Shown: one piece after another, positions 25,958 to 35,243 of the stretch
How the letters are laid out: each line of letters opens with the position of its first letter
Numbering within the stretch: position 1 is the stretch's first letter
Assembly: GCF_023229695.1 (NCBI RefSeq)
Contig: NZ_JALNYS010000007.1
Span: 1-64,000 of the forward strand
DNA length: 64,000 nucleotides
DNA from: Sulfuricurvum sp.
GTDB lineage: Bacteria > Campylobacterota > Campylobacteria > Campylobacterales > Sulfurimonadaceae
Direction of reading: 5' to 3'
Translations under genes and position numbers: made by a program
The notes under the pieces: model-generated
Databases searched by the model: none
What the model was told of the DNA's origin: nothing
What the model saw: only the letters and a program-made list of their open reading frames with translations

Positions 25958-26699
25958 ACCTTTCGGTTTGCAAGAAGGGGCGATACTGGTCGCCGATGCC
26001 CATTACGCACCGTGGAATCCCCCTTTTCTCGATTTTTTACGTGCGCTGAGAGGGGGAAAAATCCGGACCCCTCAGCTGATTTTGATGGGGGACATTTTCG
26101 ATCTTCTTTTCGGCGATATCGATGCGACTCACCCTTTCAACCGTGAAGCCGTCGATCTTTTGAATCTCCTCTCCGAAGCAATGGAGATACTCTATCTGGA
26201 GGGGAACCACGATTTCCGTTTGCGGCGGCTGTTTCCCCGGATACGGGTTGTACCGCGCACTCGGCAGCCCCTTGTCGGGACGTTTAAAGAGCTGAAGGTG
26301 GCCCTGTCGCACGGGGATACCCGAATGGGTTTGGGATACGAGCTCTATACCGCATTGATCCGTAACGGAGTTATCCTGAAGATCTTGAACCGGATCGATC
26401 AATGGGGGGGCGGATTTATCGTGAAACGGCTGACGACGATGATGATGGGGAAACGCCATTGCCACCCGATCGAAGGATTTGAGGCGCTAATTCGCAACCG
26501 CTATCCGCAGGGGCGGTCGGTGTCGGCGGATGTGATTATCGAGGGGCATTACCACCAAAACACCTCGTTTGAACTGGGAGCGAAGCAGTACTATTTTAAC
26601 CTCGGTGCTTTTGCTTGCAATGAAAGATATTATGCTGTACAATCTTCCCAAAACAGGATGGTTTTGAAAGAAGTTTTCTTATCTAAGGAGCCCCAATGA
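25947..26699 (+). CDS. Metallophosphoesterase, UDP-2,3-diacylglucosamine hydrolase-like
   Basis: 250 residues. The calcineurin-like metal ligands are all present: A-D-A-H, M-G-D-I-F-D, E-G-N-H-D-F, L-S-H-G-D and E-G-H-Y-H. Size and the G-N-H-D-F-R and H-G-D-T patterns suggest an LpxH-type enzyme that makes lipid X for lipid A, but this is not certain. The ATG at 25947 overlaps argC; the frame is open from 25914. Overlaps cheV by 4 bp. Confidence 0.75.
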   Translation: MSPEPFGLQEGAILVADAHYAPWNPPFLDFLRALRGGKIRTPQLILMGDIFDLLFGDIDATHPFNREAVDLLNLLSEAMEILYLEGNHDFRLRRLFPRIRVVPRTRQPLVGTFKELKVALSHGDTRMGLGYELYTALIRNGVILKILNRIDQWGGGFIVKRLTTMMMGKRHCHPIEGFEALIRNRYPQGRSVSADVIIEGHYHQNTSFELGAKQYYFNLGAFACNERYYAVQSSQNRMVLKEVFLSKEPQ

Positions 26700-27640
26700 A
26701 GGGACGTTCAGAAATTTTGAAAGTCGGAACCAACGAGATGGAATTGGTCGATTTTCGTATTTTTAAATATGAAGGCGATGAAATTTATGAGGGGATATAC
26801 GGAATCAACGTCGCCAAAGTGCGCGAGATTATCCGATTCCCGAAGCTGACCGAACTTCCGGGTGTTCCGTCGTTTATTGAGGGGATTTTTGATTTGCGCG
26901 GCGTCGTGATCCCGGTTGTCAATCTCGCAAAATGGATGGGGGTCGTCGCTCCCGAAGAGATGAGTAAAAACTCCTGTATCATCATTACGGAGTTTAATAA
27001 TATCCTGATCGGATTCGTCGTCCATGAAGCGAAGCGGATCCGCCGTATCAACTGGAAAGATATTGAACCCGCATCCTTTATCTCCGGAGAGGGGGGGCTG
27101 GACGGCTCCAAAGTGACCGGTGTCACCCGCATTGAAAACGACGGGGTATTACTGATTCTGGATTTGGAAGGGGTTGTGCAGGAGCTGGGACTCTATCAGC
27201 CGGCTCACGGGAAACTGGAAGCGGGGAAATACAGTTTCAGCGGCTATGTCCTCCTTTTGGATGACAGTGCTACGGCACGCCGCATTATCCGCGATGCCCT
27301 CGAAGAGATGGGATTTACGGTAATCGAGGGGACGGACGGTGAACAGGGGCTTCAGATTCTTGAAGATTTGTACCGGACGTACGGATCGGAGATTTCGTCC
27401 AAACTCCGCCTTATCGCTTCGGATATCGAGATGCCGTTGATGGACGGATTCCATTTCGCGGCAAAGGTGAAAGCCGATAACCGTTTCAAAATGATTCCGA
27501 TTGTCTTTAACTCCTCCATCAGTGACCATTTCAGTGATGTGCGGGGGAAAGAGGCCGGAGCAGAGGCCTATCTGGTCAAGTTCGATTCGAATTTATTTTA
27601 CGATGAAATCGCGCGTGTCGTGAACACGCATATTCAATAG
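26696..27640 (+). CDS. cheV: Chemotaxis coupling protein CheV
   Basis: 314 residues: CheW-like domain (~15-165) that couples receptors to CheA, then a receiver domain (~180-314) with phospho-acceptor aspartate in IASDIEMPLMDG and the D-D-S-A-T-A-R start. The receiver probably tunes receptor coupling for adaptation. AAGGAG precedes the ATG. First of cheV-cheA-cheW. Confidence 0.95.
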   Translation: MKGRSEILKVGTNEMELVDFRIFKYEGDEIYEGIYGINVAKVREIIRFPKLTELPGVPSFIEGIFDLRGVVIPVVNLAKWMGVVAPEEMSKNSCIIITEFNNILIGFVVHEAKRIRRINWKDIEPASFISGEGGLDGSKVTGVTRIENDGVLLILDLEGVVQELGLYQPAHGKLEAGKYSFSGYVLLLDDSATARRIIRDALEEMGFTVIEGTDGEQGLQILEDLYRTYGSEISSKLRLIASDIEMPLMDGFHFAAKVKADNRFKMIPIVFNSSISDHFSDVRGKEAGAEAYLVKFDSNLFYDEIARVVNTHIQ

Positions 27641-27650
27641 GGGTAACGTG

Positions 27651-30185
27651 ATGGATGAATTTCAAGAGATATTGCAAGACTTTTTGATCGAGTCGTTTGA
27701 GCTGATAGAGCAGCTGGATCAAGACCTCGTAGAGTTAGAATCACGTCCGGATGATTTGGATTTGCTGAACCGCATTTTTCGGGTTGCCCACACGATCAAA
27801 GGGGCCAGTTCCTTTTTGAATTTTGATGTACTGACCCATTTGACCCACCATATGGAGAATCTCCTCAATATGGCCCGTCACGGAGATCTGGAGATTGAGC
27901 CTAACGTTATGGACGTTATCTTAGAATCGATTGATCTGATGAAAGCGCTATTGGTCCGTATCCGTGACAGCGGTGAAGATTCGGGATTGGAGATTTCCGG
28001 ATGCGTCGCACGTTTGGATGCGGTGGCGAACGGTGAAACCGGTGCCCCCGCCGAAGCGCCGAAAGTTCCGGAGCCTGAACCGGTCGCCGTCGTTGCGGCG
28101 GCGAAGAGCGATGATGAGCCGGATTATTCGGCGATGAGCGATGCGGAAGTGGAAGCGGAAATCGAGCGGCTGTTGGCCGTACGTCAGGCTGAAGATGCGG
28201 CGAAGCGCAGCGTCAAACATGAGAGTAAACCGCAGACTGAAGAGGAGATCGATTACGAAAATCTCAGCGATGCGGAAGTGGAAGCGGAAATCGAACGTTT
28301 GTTGGCCATACGTCAAGCCGAAGATGCGGCGAAGCGTGCAGCCAAAGGGGGATCTTCCGCTCCGGCCGCGCAGCCTGCCTCGGTTCCGGAGCCCAAAGTG
28401 CAACCTGCCCCTGAACCCAAAGCGGCTCCCGCTCCGGTAGCGGCATCCACTCCTCCACCGGTTCCGGCCGCTGCCCCGAAACCTGCAGCGGCCCCCGCAC
28501 CGAGAAAAACCGAACCGAAAGAGGATGGTGAGAACCGTGGCGGTGCGGCGGTAGAACAAACGATTCGGGTCGATGTTAAGCGGCTTGACCACCTGATGAA
28601 TCTGATCGGAGAACTGGTACTGGGGAAAAACCGTCTGATCAAGATCAATGACGATGTTGAAGAGCGCTATGAAGGGGAAGCCTTTTTGGAGGAGCTCAAT
28701 CAGGTCGTTTCGATCGTTTCTCTGGTAACCACCGATTTGCAGATCGCGGTAATGAAGACCCGGATGCTTCCGATCGGCAAAGTGTTTAACAAATTCCCCC
28801 GGATGATTCGGGACCTTTCGCGTGAGCTCAACAAAAAAATCGAGCTTGAGATTACCGGTGAAGATACCGAACTCGACAAATCGATTGTGGAAGAGATCGG
28901 CGATCCGCTGGTTCACATTATCCGTAATTCGTGCGATCACGGTATTGAAACGCCGCAGGTACGTCTGGCGGCCGGGAAAGAGGAGACCGGAACGATTCGG
29001 CTCAAAGCCTATCATGAAGGGAACCATATCGTCATACAGATCATTGATGACGGTAAGGGACTTGATATCGAAATGTTGAAATCCAAATCGGTCGAAAAAG
29101 GGATTATTACCGAAAAAGAGGCCGATATGATGTCGGAAAAAGAGGCATTCGGCCTCATCTTCCGCCCCGGTTTTTCGACGGCTGCCCAAGTGACCAGCGT
29201 CTCGGGACGCGGGGTCGGTATGGATGTCGTCAAGACCAATATCGAAAAGCTTAACGGAATGATCGATATCGATTCCGAACTGGGGCAGGGGACCTCGATG
29301 AAACTCAAAATCCCCCTCACCCTTGCGATTATTCAGGCGTTGCTGGTCGGGGTGCAGGAGGAGTACTATGCGATCCCTCTCGCTTCGGTTTTGGAGACGG
29401 TCCGTATCAGCAAAGACGAGATCTATACCGTCGAGAGCCGTTCGGTCATGCGGTTGCGGGATGAAGTCCTATCGTTGGTTCATATCGGCGATATTTTCGA
29501 AGTGGAGCGGGTTTTTGATAACAACGAACACGCTTATGTCGTCGTGCTTGGGCTTGCCGAGAGCAAAATCGGTCTGATTGTCGATTCTTTGGTCGGGCAG
29601 GAGGAGATCGTTATCAAATCCCTCGGTGAATATCTCAAAGGGATCGAGGGGATCGCCGGAGCGACGATTCGCGGCGACGGCGGTGTAACGCTGATCGTCG
29701 ATGTCGCGGCGCTGATGCAGATGGCCAAATCGGTCAAATCGACGGTAGGACAAGAGAACAATGAGAAGAAGGGCCGATCCGGCAGCAAAAATAGTGCGAG
29801 TGACTATTGTGTCATGATTGTAGACGACTCCAAAACCGACCGCACCATTATGCGCAAATCGATAGAGCCGCTGGGGATAACGCTGATCGAAGCGACCGAC
29901 GGTGTTGAAGCGCTCAATATCCTCAAACAAGGGGATCATAATTTTGACGCCATGCTGATCGATATCGAGATGCCGAGAATGGACGGATATACGCTGGCTG
30001 CGGAGATCAAAAAATACAACAAGTATAAAAACATGCCGCTGATTGCCGTCACCTCACGCAACGGGAAAGCGGACCGGATGCGCGGAGTCGAGTCGGGTAT
30101 GGTTGAGTACATTACCAAGCCGTACTCTCCCGAGTATCTGATGAATGTGGTCAAACGCAATATCAAATTTAATGAGGGGCTATAA
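27651..30185 (+). CDS. cheA: Chemotaxis histidine kinase CheA with C-terminal receiver (CheAY)
   Basis: 844 residues. HPt domain (1-~105) with the phospho-histidine in VAHTIKGASS (H47); a long Ala/Pro/Glu-rich linker (~125-295) in place of a clear P2 domain; dimerisation and ATPase domains with N box (IIRNSCDHGIE) and G boxes (DDGKGLD, GRGVGMDVV); a CheW-like regulatory domain (~560-695); and a receiver domain (~720-844) with D in MLIDIEMPRMDG. The linker holds two near-identical 43-residue repeats. A GTG three bases upstream is also possible; ATG fits the GGGG spacing better. Confidence 0.96.
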   Translation: MDEFQEILQDFLIESFELIEQLDQDLVELESRPDDLDLLNRIFRVAHTIKGASSFLNFDVLTHLTHHMENLLNMARHGDLEIEPNVMDVILESIDLMKALLVRIRDSGEDSGLEISGCVARLDAVANGETGAPAEAPKVPEPEPVAVVAAAKSDDEPDYSAMSDAEVEAEIERLLAVRQAEDAAKRSVKHESKPQTEEEIDYENLSDAEVEAEIERLLAIRQAEDAAKRAAKGGSSAPAAQPASVPEPKVQPAPEPKAAPAPVAASTPPPVPAAAPKPAAAPAPRKTEPKEDGENRGGAAVEQTIRVDVKRLDHLMNLIGELVLGKNRLIKINDDVEERYEGEAFLEELNQVVSIVSLVTTDLQIAVMKTRMLPIGKVFNKFPRMIRDLSRELNKKIELEITGEDTELDKSIVEEIGDPLVHIIRNSCDHGIETPQVRLAAGKEETGTIRLKAYHEGNHIVIQIIDDGKGLDIEMLKSKSVEKGIITEKEADMMSEKEAFGLIFRPGFSTAAQVTSVSGRGVGMDVVKTNIEKLNGMIDIDSELGQGTSMKLKIPLTLAIIQALLVGVQEEYYAIPLASVLETVRISKDEIYTVESRSVMRLRDEVLSLVHIGDIFEVERVFDNNEHAYVVVLGLAESKIGLIVDSLVGQEEIVIKSLGEYLKGIEGIAGATIRGDGGVTLIVDVAALMQMAKSVKSTVGQENNEKKGRSGSKNSASDYCVMIVDDSKTDRTIMRKSIEPLGITLIEATDGVEALNILKQGDHNFDAMLIDIEMPRMDGYTLAAEIKKYNKYKNMPLIAVTSRNGKADRMRGVESGMVEYITKPYSPEYLMNVVKRNIKFNEGL

Positions 30186-30187
30186 CG

Positions 30188-30682
30188 ATGAGCGAAAAAC
30201 TTCAACAAATTATTAACAAACAGCACAAGTCTCTCGCGGGGGACGATACAAAAATCGAAGAAGTGATTCAATTGGTCGGATTTATCGTCGGGGATGAAGA
30301 GTTTTCGGTCCCCATTCTGAGCATTCAGGAGATCATTAAACCGATCTCATGGACACGGGTCCCTCAAACACCTCCCTATATCTTGGGGGTATTTAATCTG
30401 CGCGGTTCGGTCATCCCCCTGATCGATCTGCGTTCGCGTTTCGGTTTGGAGGTGATGAAGCACACTGAAGATACCCGTTTTATCGTGATGAAAAACGGGG
30501 ACGATGTGGCGGGGTTTGTTATCGACCGTCTGACCGAAGCGATCCGCCTTCCGAAACGCGATGTGGGACCGGCACCGGAGACGATCTCTACTGAAGAGAG
30601 CATGATCGACGGAGTCGGAAAACAGGCCGACCGCATCGTAACGATCCTGAAGGTTCGAAAACTTCTGGAACGGAATTTTTAA
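30188..30682 (+). CDS. cheW: Chemotaxis adaptor CheW
   Basis: 164 residues. One CheW domain (~25-160) with the pattern G-F-I-V-G-D-E-E-F-S-V-P-I and L-G-V-F-N-L-R-G-S-V-I-P-L-I-D-L. It links CheA to chemoreceptors such as the one at 1-1187. It begins 2 bp after cheA and ends the che operon. Confidence 0.96.
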   Translation: MSEKLQQIINKQHKSLAGDDTKIEEVIQLVGFIVGDEEFSVPILSIQEIIKPISWTRVPQTPPYILGVFNLRGSVIPLIDLRSRFGLEVMKHTEDTRFIVMKNGDDVAGFVIDRLTEAIRLPKRDVGPAPETISTEESMIDGVGKQADRIVTILKVRKLLERNF

Positions 30683-30777
30683 CGGTTTTTTTTAAAAAAC
30701 ACGCATCGAGACGCATCCCGATGCGCTACGCTAACGTTGAGTTCTCTTCGGCAGAGTGCCCAGAACAAGGGGACCGC

Positions 30778-30797
30778 TTTTCGCTTAATAGCGAAAA
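30778..30797. terminator. Hairpin between cheW and pepP
   Basis: TTTTCGCT-TAAT-AGCGAAAA, an 8-bp stem with a 4-nt loop about 100 bp after cheW. It could end the che transcript, though there is no T-tract beyond the stem itself. The interval 30683-30849 also has a GCATCG..CGATGC pair (~30702-30725). Confidence 0.4.
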
Positions 30798-30837
30798 TGT
30801 TTCTCTGAAAACCGTTTGCGATTTTTGTTATTTATGG

Positions 30838-30843
30838 CACAAT
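30838..30843 (+). promoter_or_regulatory. -10-like hexamer 6 nt before pepP (leaderless)
   Basis: CACAAT, 6 nt, then ATG at 30850; TTGCGA lies 16 bp upstream (30816-30821). No Shine-Dalgarno sequence is seen. Confidence 0.45.
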
Positions 30844-30849
30844 AACGCC

Positions 30850-32151
30850 ATGAATGAAAACCACTTTTTAAACCGCCGAAACAAACTTCTTGAGCGCATG
30901 GAGGCCGGGGTTGCGATTATCGCCTCAGCCTCTCCCCAAACACGCTCCAACGATACCGAATACCCTTACCGACAGAACAGCGATTTTTACTACCTTTGCG
31001 GATTCGATGAGGATAACTCGGTATTGGTTCTAATCAAAACGGCGCACGAATCCAAAACACTCCTTTTTGTCGAAGAGATCAACGATGAACACGCCCTGTG
31101 GAACGGAGCGCGTCTAGGGGTCGCGCGGGCCAGCGAGAAACTCGGTATCGACGAGGTCCGGGATATCGCGGTTTACCCTGAGCAGATTCAGGAGATTTTA
31201 CGCGAACACACCCGTATGTATATCGATTTGTACGATGAGGGGCATTTTCTCTCGCAAGCGAAACAAGGGGCCAAAGCACTTCAGGCCGCGCGCGGGGTGA
31301 AGTCCCATATCCGGACGATGCACGATCTCACCTACCTGATCCGATCCATGCGGCTCATCAAATCAGAGGAAGAGATCGCTCTTATCAAGAAAGCGGTTGC
31401 CATCACGGCCGAAGCGCACCACGAAGCGATGCGCATATGCCGGGGGGGGATGATGGAATACGAACTCCAGGCCCGAATGACCTATCAGTTTCAATCACGC
31501 GGGGCGCTTTGCGAAGCTTACGGTGCCATTGTCGCAGTGGGAAATAACGCGAATACCCTCCATTACATCGATAACCGCGATATCCTCGGAAATGACGATC
31601 TGGTATTGATCGACGCGGCGTGCGAATGGGAACTCTACGCCAGCGATATCACCCGTACTTTTCCCGTCAGCGGAAAATTCACCGAACCGCAAAAAGAGCT
31701 CTACGAAAAAATACTGGAGGTTCAGCTCAAAGTGATCGCGGCGATGAAACCGGGGGTCAAACGCGATTGGCTGCAACGCTACAGCGAGGAGCTGCTGTGT
31801 CAGCTCCTGATCGATCTGGGGATTCTCCACGGAGATTTGGATACGCTTCTCGAATCAAAAGCCCACAAAAAATACGCCCCGCACGGAATCGGTCACTGGA
31901 TGGGGCTGGATGTCCACGACCCGTGTCCTTACGTCGATGAATCGGGAGAGAGTCTGGCGTTTTTGCCCGGCATGGTCATGACGGTCGAACCGGGGATCTA
32001 TATCCGATCCGACGATGAGTCGGTAGAGGAAAAATACCGGGGAATCGGCATCCGTATCGAAGACGATATCCTCATCACCTCTGAGGGATGTGAAAATCTC
32101 TCGTACATGATTGCGAAAACGGTGGAAGAGATAGAGGGGATGTGTCGTTAA
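30850..32151 (+). CDS. pepP: Xaa-Pro aminopeptidase (aminopeptidase P)
   Basis: 433 residues. Releases N-terminal residues before proline. The N-terminal domain has N-D-T-E-Y-P-Y-R-Q-N-S-D-F-Y-Y-L-C-G-F. The pita-bread catalytic domain has the dinuclear metal ligands in L-I-D-A-A, A-S-D-I-T-R-T-F-P, G-I-G-H-W-M-G-L-D-V-H, T-V-E-P-G-I-Y and I-R-I-E-D-D. The frame is open from 30721, but the Met at 30850 gives the family start. Confidence 0.95.
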   Translation: MNENHFLNRRNKLLERMEAGVAIIASASPQTRSNDTEYPYRQNSDFYYLCGFDEDNSVLVLIKTAHESKTLLFVEEINDEHALWNGARLGVARASEKLGIDEVRDIAVYPEQIQEILREHTRMYIDLYDEGHFLSQAKQGAKALQAARGVKSHIRTMHDLTYLIRSMRLIKSEEEIALIKKAVAITAEAHHEAMRICRGGMMEYELQARMTYQFQSRGALCEAYGAIVAVGNNANTLHYIDNRDILGNDDLVLIDAACEWELYASDITRTFPVSGKFTEPQKELYEKILEVQLKVIAAMKPGVKRDWLQRYSEELLCQLLIDLGILHGDLDTLLESKAHKKYAPHGIGHWMGLDVHDPCPYVDESGESLAFLPGMVMTVEPGIYIRSDDESVEEKYRGIGIRIEDDILITSEGCENLSYMIAKTVEEIEGMCR

Positions 32152-32166
32152 AAAAAAGAATTAAAT

Positions 32167-32323
32167 AACTGACCTTACGCATAGTATTGGTTTTAACCAT
32201 TCAAAGTTGCCTTTGGCTTCGTCATTCCCGACTCGATCGGGAATCCAGCTCTCTCTTATGGGGATGGATCCCCGGGTCAAGCCCGAGGATGACGGAAAAC
32301 GAATCGAGTGCGTAACATCAGTT
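32167..32323. repeat. Dispersed repeat, copy 4: same terminal repeats, different core
   Basis: 157 bp bounded by AACTGACCTTACGCA and TGCGTAACATCAGTT. The core differs from the other copies: CGTCATTCCCG and CGGGAATCCAG arms, then GGATCCCCGGG, a TCAAGCCCGAGG segment and GATGACGG. This core resembles the CGTCATTCCCG..GGGAATCCA palindromes scattered in many proteobacterial genomes. It lies between pepP and the trailer end of the CRISPR array. Confidence 0.75.
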
Positions 32324-32377
32324 AAATAATATGTAGAAAGTGAAAATGGCTCTATAAATCTCCTCTTCTTCATGGGC

Positions 32378-34766
32378 GTTTCAATACAACAAATGTATTG
32401 GTTCAAGAGTGACTACGCAACATCGATCGATAAAACGGTAACGTTTCAATACAACAAATGTATCGGTTCAAGTTGAAGTCCTTCGTTTCTGTATTGATAC
32501 ACTGAGAAAGTTTCAATACAACAAATGTATCGGTTCAAGAATCGGGATATCAACGACGAGAGAATTTAGATAATGTTTCAATACAACAAATGTATCGGTT
32601 CAAGTTTTCTTCTTCCGTCCAACTGTTTACAAAAGCGACAGTTTCAATACAACTAATGTATCGGTTCAAGTACCTTTGGTCACGGTCTTACAACTATTAC
32701 CGAATCGTTTCAATACAACAAATGTATCGGTTCAAGACGTGTATCCGGAACCCCACTAAAGCGGGTAATGTAGTTTCAATACAACAAATGTATCGGTTCA
32801 AGGATAAAAGAGGTTGAAATAATCAATCGCTTTGTAGGTTTCAATACAACAAATGTATCGGTTCAAGTGGCGTGTTTTTGGTGATCTCTTCTTGCTCTTC
32901 GGGGTTTCAATACAACAAATGTATCGGTTCAAGTATGACTATAATTTGATAAACGGTTTATTAATTTCGTTTCAATACAACAAATGTATTGGTTCAAGTA
33001 CGGCGACGGAGCTTTCGATAGCCGATACGTTTGGGGTTTCAATACAACAAATGTATCGGTTCAAGAGGGGGGATTATGGGATACCGCTACAACCATTTAC
33101 CCGTTTCAATACAACAAATGTATCGGTTCAAGCGGGGGCGAACTAGGCCGTCACATGATCTTTAATTCGTTTCAATACAACAAATGTATCGGTTCAAGTT
33201 TTTATGTAGCTGATAACGGTAATGGCATACCTACGTTTCAATACAACAAATGTATCGGTTCAAGTACACCATGTCAGAGCTTGTGGATAAGTCTTCAAGG
33301 TTTCAATACAACAAATGTATCGGTTCAAGATTCGCAATGCCGTGTAGTCTTCCACGTCTTCTTGTTTCAATACAACAAATGTATCGGTTCAAGAAAAGGC
33401 AATCAGACCAAAAGAAGACATATCACTGTTTCAATACAACAAATGTATCGGTTCAAGTACACCATGTCAGAGCTTGTGGATAAGTCTTCAAGGTTTCAAT
33501 ACAACAAATGTATCGGTTCAAGATTCGCAATGCCGTGTAGTCTTCCACGTCTTCTTGTTTCAATACAACAAATGTATCGGTTCAAGCGCCGATAAATGCC
33601 GCCGACAACAATGTCCTTTCGCGTTTCAATACAACAAATGTATCGGTTCAAGGAATTGATATGCGGTGTATGTATCGCGTTCTAGCCAGTTTCAATACAA
33701 CAAATGTATCGGTTCAAGATGGACGTGACGCGTTTGCGGACGATGCAACATTGTTTCAATACAACAAATGTATCGGTTCAAGGGTTGCGAAAATCGTAGA
33801 GCAGCTCAAGGCTTCAAAGTTTCAATACAACAAATGTATCGGTTCAAGCGATGGTCTAGGATGGTGTATGCAATTCCATCATAAGTTTCAATACAACAAA
33901 TGTATCGGTTCAAGAATACGATGGAACATCGATGAACTATATTCTAAAGTTTCAATACAACAAATGTATCGGTTCAAGCCATTTCGTTTCACAAACGCAA
34001 AGTTGCTAAGGTGTTTCAATACAACAAATGTATCGGTTCAAGAGAGCGTGTTCCATTGGTTGGAACTGGAGGGATGCGGTTTCAATACAACAAATGTATC
34101 GGTTCAAGCATTTGCGTTCCCTCTTTGTTTCTTCAATCTTGACGGTTTCAATACAACAAATGTATCGGTTCAAGTCGCATACGGGGTCAATAAGCTTCTT
34201 GAAGCTAAAGAGTTTCAATACAACAAATGTATCGGTTCAAGCCGCTTCCATCGTCCCAACAACTTCTGCCATGTCATGTTTCAATACAACAAATGTATCG
34301 GTTCAAGCTTTCATTAATGTTCCGAAAGTATTACCAACTACTGTTTCAATACAACAAATGTATCGGTTCAAGATAGGCCAGTAACCTGTGTTATAACATA
34401 CTTCTAATGTTTCAATACAACAAATGTATCGGTTCAAGGACATCCGCTCTCTAATAATCTCATCGTCATGGTCGTTTCAATACAACAAATGTATCGGTTC
34501 AAGTTTAATAACGTATTTAGATGGGATGTTATCATCTCCGTTTCAATACAACAAATGTATCGGTTCAAGGCAGTGTGCTGATGAAAATAATAATTGATAA
34601 AACTAGTTTCAATACAACAAATGTATCGGTTCAAGAAGAACAAGCGCATTTGAGGGTGGATACTCTAACGAGTTTCAATACAACAAATGTATCGGTTCAA
34701 GAGGCACTTGAAGCCGTATTAAGGAGCCATAAACTAGTTTCAATACAACAAATGTATCGGTTCAAG
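32378..34766 (-). CRISPR. CRISPR array, 37 repeats of 30 bp
   Basis: The repeat on the plus strand is GTTTCAATAC-AACAAATGTA-TCGGTTCAAG, with starts at 32378, 32443, 32510 and so on to 34737 (period 64-67 bp, 36 spacers of 34-37 nt). Read on the minus strand it ends in ATTGAAAC, the usual 5' handle of type I-B crRNAs, so the array is transcribed leftward like the cas genes. Variant repeats (C-to-T at 32378 and 32969; A-to-T at 32641) lie mostly at the left, which fits an old trailer end there. Two consecutive spacers occur twice (33265-33363 and 33458-33556). Cas6 would process the transcript. Confidence 0.99.
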
Positions 34767-34781
34767 GAAAGTAAATAGGCA

Positions 34782-34787
34782 ATTATA
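34782..34787 (-). promoter_or_regulatory. -10 box of the CRISPR leader
   Basis: TATAAT on the minus strand, 15 bp before the first leader-side repeat. It lies inside the loop of an AGGCAAT/ATTGCCT inverted repeat (34777-34783 and 34797-34803). The AT-rich leader is 34767-34931. Confidence 0.55.
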
Positions 34788-34812
34788 TTTTTTTAGATTG
34801 CCTAAAAATAGG

Positions 34813-34835
34813 GGTTGGAACGACTTTTTCCAACC
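34813..34835 (-). terminator. Hairpin downstream of cas2
   Basis: GGTTGGAA and TTCCAACC pair around a 7-nt loop, followed on the minus strand by CCCTATTTTTAG. It could stop transcription from the cas operon before it reaches the array. Confidence 0.5.
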
Positions 34836-34931
34836 ATTTTAACAATGAAATTTGAAAGAGCTTTCATACGATTAAAACTCTTTATTTTAGCCATTTATCG
34901 AATAAAAATCCAGTGATTCGGTTGGAAAAAT

Positions 34932-35243
34932 TCAGATAAAAATTGATTCTTGTTCCCTGTCGGTGTTGCCGAGTGTTTCTTCGCTAAAACTGCCGCTGTG
35001 GAGGACTTTGATAATCGTGATGAAATCGAGTTCCGGATCGATCACTTTTTTGAGTTGGGCGGTCATTTTGATTTGATTGGAGGGGGTGATATTGCCTCGA
35101 AAAATCGATTTTTGGTGGTGTTTGAGGTACTTTTTACAGATTTTAAATACTTTGGCGACGCGATATTTTCCTATTTCGCTAAATTCATCGGCGATATCGT
35201 AAAACAAAAAGACGTAGTTGTAGTTTGTGGTGTCCTTTTTCAC
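34932..35243 (-). CDS. cas2: CRISPR-associated endonuclease Cas2
   Basis: 103 residues; forms the spacer-integration complex with Cas1. The ferredoxin-like start is V-F-L-F-Y-D-I-A-D, with the conserved aspartate of Cas2, and the body has R-V-A-K-V-F-K-I-C-K-K-Y-L and the Q-K-S-I-F-R-G segment. It starts at a GTG overlapping the cas1 stop codon (GTGA). It is the last gene of the cas operon, next to the leader. Confidence 0.95.
   Translation of the reverse strand: MKKDTTNYNYVFLFYDIADEFSEIGKYRVAKVFKICKKYLKHHQKSIFRGNITPSNQIKMTAQLKKVIDPELDFITIIKVLHSGSFSEETLGNTDREQESIFI

Noticed and set aside
27948..29189. 413-codon open frame on the minus strand
   Set aside because: It lies fully antisense to cheA, whose domains are clear; its Arg/Phe-rich translation reflects the complement of the Ala/Pro/Glu linker.
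32590..34778. Long open frames across 32.6-34.8 kb encoding repeated N-T-T-N-V-S-V-Q or Q-Q-M-Y-R-F-K units
   Set aside because: They are translations of the 30-bp CRISPR repeat with spacers; the 64-67 bp period and changing frames show the region is not coding.
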